A model generated the notes under the pieces. It was given only the letters and a program-made list of their open reading frames with translations. It had not been told where the DNA came from and did no database searches. Positions 57,468 to 64,000 of a DNA stretch of 64,000 bases are shown here, piece after piece. The position numbers and the translations under genes are program-made. The first letter of the stretch is position 1. Every line of letters begins with the position of its first letter. This stretch comes from Hymenopus coronatus (taxonomy: Eukaryota > Arthropoda > Insecta > Mantodea > Hymenopodidae), in the NCBI GenBank assembly GCA_030762935.1, contig CM060890.1:63180765-63244764 (forward strand), read 5' to 3'.

Positions 57468-57700
57468 GGCCCCGCCGTGGCCGAGTGGTCAGACCATTCG
57501 CCTCTCACCTAGACGGCCCGGGATCGATCCCAAGCGACCGCACGTGAGATTTGTGGTGGACAAAGTAGCGCAGGGGCGGATATTCTCCGGTTTCCCGCGC
57601 CATCTCATTCCACCGGAGCTCCATCTTCATGTATCATCAGTGTCATCGCTTGCGGTGCCAGAGCAGTAAAAGTGGGCGTTAAAACACTATCAAAAAAAAT
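57468..57700 (+). mobile_element. SINE-1, near full length
   Basis: GGCCCCGCCGTGGCCGAGTG (A box), CGGGATCGATCCCAAG (B box with one change), GAGATTTGTGGTGGACAAAG, CACCGGAGCTCCATCTTC, GGGCGTTAAAACACTATC then A-rich tail. Confidence 0.85.
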
Positions 57701-57821
57701 TGATAAGTACGTAATAATGTATAAGTGATTATGTGAAGATACACTGGGAAGAGAAAGCCATGAGACGGCATTACATTTTCTTACTTTATAGCATTCACCT
57801 TATTCACCAGTCATCTCGTCG

Positions 57822-57824
<3 letters not shown>

Positions 57825-57855
<31 letters not shown>
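57825..57855. repeat. (TTA)n tract
   Basis: About ten TTA units. Confidence 0.95.
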
Positions 57856-57856
<1 letters not shown>

Positions 57857-59934
57857 TTTACTTTATAAATAACTTACAACATACTACGTTAACACATAAC
57901 AGATAAACATGTGTTTAAGCTGAGAATAAGCAAACTTATAAATAGAGATTCTTTATGTAACAGCGAATTTAACATACCTTCTCACTTAATTTCACCGTGA
58001 ATATACCAGGTAGCCCAAAGGACTCGTATTTGATGTGTGCAGACTTCCTAACACGAAGGTTGTTCAGCCAGTTTCCCAAATATTAGTTTCAACTTGAAAT
58101 AGCCCCGTTGAGTTCTGCAACCGTTTTAACGTACTCAGGTATATCTGCACACGCCCAAACACGGGGCACTTAGAATGAAGCCAAATCACGATTTGGCATT
58201 TCTTATACACTTCTTTGTGTTAAGGCTTGTAAAACAGTTAATATTGTTATACCATTGTAATAGTGGGGCTCAGACAACGATTTCATGGGAGCCGATCTGA
58301 GTCAATAGTCGGTCTTCAGGCAACCCATCTCGATCGAAATTTGAACACGGTCTCTTCATAATATATTGGTAACAGTAAAATAATGATGACGTTTAAAAAT
58401 CTTTTCTAAAATGCGCTCGTTACTCCTATACCTATTATAGTATTTTCAATTAGAATAGGCGATTCAAGATCACGTATGGTGGCTTACCACGCATTCTCTC
58501 AACACCGATTTCTGTGCGCTTTGCCTCCCTTCTTCTCTCCCTCGCCCCATTCAAGAAAGAAAGTGCTGCTTAGTGGCGGTAATGCAGTACGCCATCTGAG
58601 AGGGGAATATGACCTTGAACGGCGTAATCTAAATGAACATAGTATAGTGTTATCTTATCCATCTGCATAATAGAGTTAAAGTATCCTGGAAGAGTTTGAC
58701 GAGAAGCTATGAACATGTTTCGCATTATTTACTAATCTCAATGAGTATCAGTTAATAGTAATTTATAGTGTAACTTGTAGTAGCCAAAATCAGTTGCTAA
58801 GGGCGTGCTTTCTAAAAGTGGGTTATTATAAGATATCTCTGTTTTAGCTGTGTATAATGATTTCTGAGTTAGTTGATAAATTAAACATTTTGTTGGAATA
58901 TGAAAAAACTTAAGAATGATTTACAAGACGATTAATAAATATACAAGCATGTTTTTTCCAAAATTATAATACTATTCCAGCCACAAATTGAGCATCAAAA
59001 ATTCAGGCCTAAAGGTACATAACTGTTATATTGTGAATAGAAATATAAATCTCTTATATATTGTGATTTTTACAATATTATGTACCACAACATTCCCTTT
59101 AATACCCAAAGCATAAGCGAATTAGGAAGAAACGGACAAAAATATTATAAAATTGTATTTGTCAATAGCAGATTAACTTAGATAATTGTAATTAAAGAGT
59201 AACTATGGCTGTAGAATAAATTGCTGTACCAATGCTCATATTACATTTATTTTTGTTTTAAATAAAATAATTTCCTTTTCCAAGGATGAAAATGTACGTA
59301 TTTCGTTAATGAAAATTAAAAGTTTTGTTTCTGCTTCGGCCACTCCTGCTGGCATTAATTTCAGGACCATATTTAAGCTAGGTAAACAATGAATAACTCA
59401 GCAAAACTCGAAATAAAAATTTAAAATGTAACTTTTTCCACTGTAAATCAGCGTGTAATAAATTGAAGCCTAGTACGAAAATGTCTGTATTCATACCAAT
59501 AATATCAGGCATATATAACGAACATAATTTATGATAAATAGATACCTATCAATTATTTACAGAATTGATTAATCGTGGACTAAATTACAATATGATTATG
59601 CTTAACGAGCACAATAAAGAATTATCCGCTTAAATAGGCAGACTATAAAACGCTGTTGAATTGATAGCGGACTGTTTTTAAATATTTCACACAGGAGCCT
59701 TGCACAAAGGCGAAGTTTAACAAATTGATAAATAGTTGCTTTTCTGGTAGGCTCCAATGATAAATGGATATGCCCAATCTGCTCGCTGCCCTACTGAACT
59801 CTACTGATGTTATTAGGACCGTGTAAGAAGCTCGTGAAGAAAGAGAAGCCATTCTACGTTCTCTATCAAGTAGTATGTATTAATACAGTAAGTATAAAAG
59901 GTTTCATATTTCACCTAAAATCGTTATCAAGGGC
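57856..59934. other. 2.1 kb without recognisable gene; contains repeat X copy at 58060-58175
   Basis: Repeat X shares TTTTAACGTAC, ATATCTGCACACGC and AAACACGGGGCACT with 11453-11492. The CpG-richer part at 58470-58620 carries a 64-codon frame with no motif. The remainder is AT-rich. Confidence 0.4.
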
Positions 59935-60120
59935 TGGATAGAAAGTGGCAACTGAAAAATCCAATGCCGGGATTTGAAAAACGGCTCACCCGGTCTCTAG
60001 CCGGTTCCCCAACCACTGAGCTACACAAGAGCCGACATGACATTAAATTCCTCAACTGACGCGCATATTTCCCGGTAAACAACAAGGTGATCTCAAATTA
60101 TTTTGAGATGACATAACCCA
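59935..60120 (-). mobile_element. SINE-5 related tRNA-like arm plus spacer
   Basis: Minus strand: GCTCTTGTGTAGCTCAGTGG (A box), then a mutated B-box region (TTTTTCAAATCCCGGCATTG). To the right on plus is the same spacer as at 16749-16816 (CCCGGTAAAC, AAGGTGATC, TTTTGAGATGACATAA). No second arm is found here. Confidence 0.6.
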
Positions 60121-60192
60121 ATGGGGACTTACAATTTCATAAGTACTCTAAGTCCCCGGTCAATTAGTGTTGATTTAATTGTTTTTTCTCAC

Positions 60193-60510
60193 AAGAATTC
60201 GATTCCAAGACTTCTCCGGAATTACATTGTCTCTAAAATGAATAATTTTTATAAAACAAGTGTGATACTAAACTTAAATACCAATTTTGGTATTTTACCG
60301 ACTTTTCGTTTTTGAGTTTCACAGAAACACGGACACACACACACACACACACACATACACACAGACATACTCACGGACCTTTCTGTGAAAATGCTTATTT
60401 TGGATACAGGAGACTCTAAAACATATATTTCCGGTGAACTCTATTTTTGGGTGAAGTGCAATACTTTCTTTATACAATATGTACACAGTACGTGTAGAGA
60501 AAGTAAAAAG
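60193..60510 (+). mobile_element. HLE-1 right third, fused to a small inverted piece
   Basis: The first 50 bases (AAGAATTCGATTCCAAGAC) are in minus orientation. From 60255 the element is in plus orientation: TACCAATTTTGGTATTTTAC, a CA run (60333-60360), and a hairpin end GTACGTGTAGAGAAAG and TAAAAA. Confidence 0.65.
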
Positions 60511-60660
60511 TAGACCATAGACAATAGAATGTTCCTAAGGGAGATTTTAGGGCTAGGCAGAACAGCACCAATAGGAGTAGCAATGGTAGAATTAAAAAGA
60601 CCAGGAAGAAGTGGAGTGATCTAGAGAATTGAAATATTCGTACAGGTAAAACAAAACACA

Positions 60661-61134
60661 AAAAATCTGATGTGTTCCATTCACATGGCTTTCTCTACTT
60701 CTGTGTAACAAATAATGGTTAGTAAGCTTATTCTTCTATTTACTTCATGCTAATCGAGAAAAAATTAGCCGAAATAGTCTTATTACTTGCTTCCTTGTAA
60801 GTATAAGCGAAAGATGGGAGTATCATAGGTTAAAGTGAAGTCAAAAGCTGGATAGTATGTGATCGAAGTTCCTTTGTTTGTATGGACACGGGTTTGCAAA
60901 TTCCTGTATAAGAAAAGTATAAGCTTTTTAAAGGTGAAATTAAAAACAAATAACAACTCAAAAAGGATCAAACCCACGTAAAGAATGTATATAACATAAA
61001 TTGTGTGTTTTAGTGTACTCTACATTTTTGTAATAAGTTTTTGTCCATCTCTTACGGTTTAGCAGCTATGCAAAATTTCGTAAAATTCATCCAGAATAAA
61101 GTAGTCTTCAGAGACTATTCCCAGAAAATTCAAG

Positions 61135-61178
<44 letters not shown>

Positions 61179-61403
61179 TGTCAGGTAAATATCTTTAATA
61201 TACGATATTTTAATCAAAATCGTTAGAGCCATTTTTGAGACAGTCAAAATGTTCGAAAAATGTTCCATGTAAAGGTTAGTTGCGGGTGGGGAGATTTTCT
61301 TGAAAATCTTCGTGTCGCATCCTTGGAAGATACCAAACTTAAATACCCAGTTTGGTATTTAACGGTCTTTTAGTTTTTGAGCTATGCTGTCCACAGACAC
61401 ACA

Positions 61404-61442
<39 letters not shown>

Positions 61443-61589
61443 GGGCCTTTTTCCATACATGCTTTATTTTTGGATTCAGGAAGACCCAAAACATGTACTT
61501 CCGGTTAAATCTCGGTATCGAATTTTTGGGTGGAATACAATACCTTCTCTATACACTATGTACATAGTACGTGTAGAGAAAGTAAAAAT
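60661..61589 (+). mobile_element. HLE-1 reference copy, full length
   Basis: AAAAATCTGATGTG start; CTTTCTCTAC at 60689-60698; inverse GTAGAGAAAG at 61573-61582. An AT run (61142-61174) and a CA run (61400-61438) are both expanded in this copy. The terminal hairpin is at 61547-61578. No protein is encoded. The architecture (subterminal inverted repeat, microsatellite, terminal stem-loop, T/A-rich insertion point) matches the DINE-1/HINE description. Confidence 0.85.
61547..61578 (+). other. Terminal hairpin of HLE-1
   Basis: CTCTATACACTATGT can pair with ACATAGTACGTGTAGAG, centred on the palindrome ACTATGTACATAGT. The stem is about 14 base pairs with a small bulge. Confidence 0.9.
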
Positions 61590-62107
61590 GCTAAAAATAT
61601 GTATGAGACAGTTCAAGTCAGTTAAGAACGAGAGGTACTGGTGGGAGTAGCCACAGAAAATCTTGACGAATATGTGGATGGGTGACAAATGGTGAATGGG
61701 AGAAGAACATGAAAAAGGAATCTGGAAGTCTGTGAGAAATGGGATAAAAGACAAACAGGAAATAATGGGGGGAACTAAAAAATTAATGTCGCTTTGTTTA
61801 AGCCTAAAAATAAAGAAGAGGAAGGAGTATGTACATAACTATATGCAACAAACCAGAGAGTGAAGGATTAGCTAGAATGAGGTCAGGAACATTATATATG
61901 AAAGGGATGAGAGGCAATGAATTTAACCTTGTTAATATTCGGCGAGTAGGACATTATTCTTCACTGAATGTAAAATGGTACAAATTGGAGGAAAAATTTC
62001 GGGAATGCAGATGGTATAGCATACCGGAGGTGATTGTAGAGATAAAAATGTTAAAAATTCAAGGGAAAAATTATAGAGGTAGGGAAATATTTGGGAAAGA
62101 TAAAAGA
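61590..62107. other. Purine-rich unassigned DNA between two HLE-1 copies
   Basis: A 95-codon plus frame (61829-62116) is rich in Lys, Glu and Arg and runs into the next HLE-1. No motif recognised. Confidence 0.3.
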
Positions 62108-62917
62108 AAAATCTGATGTGTTCCGTTCACATGACCTCCTCTGGTTGTTCCACAAACAATGTTTTCTTAGAAAAAGATTATTCTTTTATTCATGTTATTC
62201 TAATTTAGATAAACATTAGCAGAATTGGGCTTATTGTTTAATTAATATTATAAGTAGAACGGAAAAAGGGAATACATTAAAGTAAAGCGATAATTTTTTT
62301 TAAATCTCTTAAAAAGTTGGTCGCTCTGTGAAACAATTGAGGTTTAGTTCGCTTTGAATGGTCCCATTTGAGAAAAGTTACTTTAAAATTATTGAAACCA
62401 ATAACAATGAATATCTCTAAAACGGTCAACTCTACAAGACAAATGTATATGACATAAATTGTGTGTATTAAGAGATCTACATGTTTGTGTAGTTAAGTTT
62501 TGTCCATCTCTTGCGGTTTAACCGTTATACGAAATTTTACAAAACCCAACCAGAATAAGGAGGTCTTCAGTATCTATTCAAAAATTCAAAATATATTTGT
62601 GGTGTGATTATATATAATATTTTAATCAAAAGCATTAGAATCGTTTTTGAGAAAATCAAAATATTCCATGTATAGGGTAACTGTGGGAGTGTCTTTGTGT
62701 CCCATCCATGGAGAATACAAGTTTGGTATTTAACCGACTTTTGTTTTTGAGCTATGTTATCCACAGACACACAGACCTTTTTCTAAAAATGTTGTTTTTG
62801 GACTTCGGGAATCTCAAAACATGTATTCCCGGTGAAATCGGTATCAAATTTTTGGATGGAATAAAACACGTTCTCTATCCATAATGTGCATTGTACATAC
62901 GGCTAGAGAAAATAAAA
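62108..62917 (+). mobile_element. HLE-1 copy, full span, microsatellite reduced
   Basis: AAATCTGATGTGTTCCGTTC at the left. The ACACACAG run is lost to CACAGACACACAGACC. The hairpin at about 62875-62908 is changed on both arms (CTCTATCCATAATGTGC / GTACATACGGCTAGAG). It ends AAAATAAAATAG. Confidence 0.8.
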
Positions 62918-63779
62918 TAGAAAAAAGAAAGACAAGATAGCACAAGAATGGGAGGGAATAATAAGTATAGCTAACAGCCAGAGAGATAAGTAGATATGTC
63001 TTCTAAGTGGTGCTCAAACCTAATTGGCCATTAGGATAAACAATATAATTTAAGTAACAGGACGTAATTTTATGAATAATTGTAAATGTAGACTAAATAC
63101 AACAAAATATTTTATTTCACTATAGTATAAGCATGTGAAAATTTCTCACTTATGTCAGCTATGGATACCGAATTATTTGACAATCGATTTCAACAATTTA
63201 TAACGCAAAGTTTACATGAAGGTATGTATGTAACACTTCGTGATGGTCTTAATATTCCGCTCACAGCTATTATCTGATTATTGAGTGGTCTTCTCAACTC
63301 GAATGATTGCATCTTCTTAAATCTGATTTAAAACTTCAGCTTGAGAATTCTGTCTCCTACCAAAGCATAAAACCAGATATAATCGTCTGCACACCAAATG
63401 ATTCCAAGTAAAATGTTATAATACATCTTCTGCCATTTTTTTTTTTTTTTTTTTTTTATGGCAGGTGCAGTATTAAGATTTTTACCCATGCGAGTAGATC
63501 AAACAACCGCTTAATTTAAAGACAACATGAACTCTGTTATTTTCTCTGAACTAGTAGAAGTCTTATTGAGACTCTTGCACTTCAACACAGACAGATTGCT
63601 TTCTAGTGGCACTAACAGTCATATGGAATATTTAGTACACAGATAATAAAATGTTTATAATTAATTCTTGTGAGGCTAAATCCTCACTACTGTTTCATAC
63701 TTAATAATGTAAAATATCTTAATTGATTTATAAATTAGTTACAGCTAATGTTTTAATACAAAACCGGATCTTATTCACT
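62918..63779. other. No gene seen; T-run at 63438-63458
   Basis: AT-rich with a 21-base T homopolymer; short frames only. Confidence 0.45.
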
Positions 63780-64000
63780 CGACGTGTTGAGCGTTGGCAA
63801 TGGACGGCTTGCACGCCACTTTGCGCTGGTCACTCTCATTACAATCCAGGTACACAACTGGAGGAAGGACAACACAGAACTTTGTGGAATGGAAGTTTCG
63901 AGAAGAATCGAGACGTCTCGCGTTCCAAACTCTCTGCTTACCGTCGCGCCGCACTTCCTGTGTTGTTAGGCATTCCAAAGTTTCCAACTGCGATGTCTCA
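63780..64000. other. CpG-rich terminal segment, possible edge of a gene
   Basis: About 50% G+C with many CG steps (CGAGACGTCTCGCGTTCC, CCGTCGCGCCGCAC), unlike the rest of the window. Frames of 61 (plus) and 70 (minus) codons overlap. A donor-like CCAG-GTACAC lies at about 63845. It could be a first exon or promoter of a gene outside the window. No product recognised. Confidence 0.3.

Overview
The window is eukaryotic, AT-rich, repeat-dominated nuclear DNA. No protein-coding exon in it can be defended with confidence. Long open frames are absent, and the few frames above 100 codons lie in simple repeats, in mobile-element relics or in unrecognised sequence. The mix of relics suggests an arthropod: a mariner transposase, non-LTR retrotransposon tails of types common in arthropods, many tRNA-derived SINEs, and a very abundant short Helitron/Helentron-like element. 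The sequence alone does not fix the species or even the order. The window most likely lies in an intergenic region or a very long intron.

The main inhabitant is one interspersed family of about 0.9 kb, called HLE-1 here. About 33 whole or partial copies in both orientations cover roughly 20 kb, close to a third of the window by manual reading. An intact copy (60661-61589) begins ATCTGATGTG. It carries CTTTCTCTAC near one end and the inverse GTAGAGAAAG near the other. It has a CA/GT microsatellite about 150 bases from one end and finishes in a strong hairpin built on ACTATGTACATAGT. It has no terminal inverted repeat at the extreme ends, no clear target duplication and T/A-rich insertion points. 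That layout is the one described for DINE-1/HINE elements, the non-autonomous relatives of Helentrons. Strand for these copies is by convention: '+' means the hairpin end is on the right.

Other layers are nested in or beside HLE-1. Several tRNA-derived SINE groups, each with recognisable A and B boxes, are present. SINE-1 and its long-tailed form SINE-1b are at 5.6, 23.9, 29.6, 33.0, 44.6, 54.9 and 57.5 kb. SINE-2a/2b are at 5.9, 21.7, 25.2, 36.6 and 46.1 kb, with SINE-3 to SINE-7 elsewhere. Five decayed LINE 3' ends are at 0.2, 14.5, 24.6, 45.7 and 51.1 kb; the last keeps an RNase H motif and an AAT tail and sits inside an HLE-1 copy. A mariner transposase pseudogene (55.2-56.1 kb, minus strand) is cut off by a SINE. 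Simple repeats include an 860-base ATC/ATT tract, a 225-base GGAT tract and a degenerate 43-base minisatellite.

Region by region: 0-5 kb has a LINE tail, a CpG-rich patch, 3 kb of unassigned DNA and the first HLE-1. The 5-20 kb part is dense HLE-1, SINE and LINE, plus a duplicated 0.6 kb unit. From 20 to 32 kb it is sparser, with SINEs, a LINE and unassigned DNA. From 32 to 53 kb is the densest nest of HLE-1 copies. From 53 to 60 kb are the mariner, SINEs and unassigned DNA. From 60 to 63 kb are three HLE-1 copies in a row. The last 220 bases are CpG-rich and could be the edge of a gene outside the window. No genes can be seen to act together; the story here is one of transposon layering.
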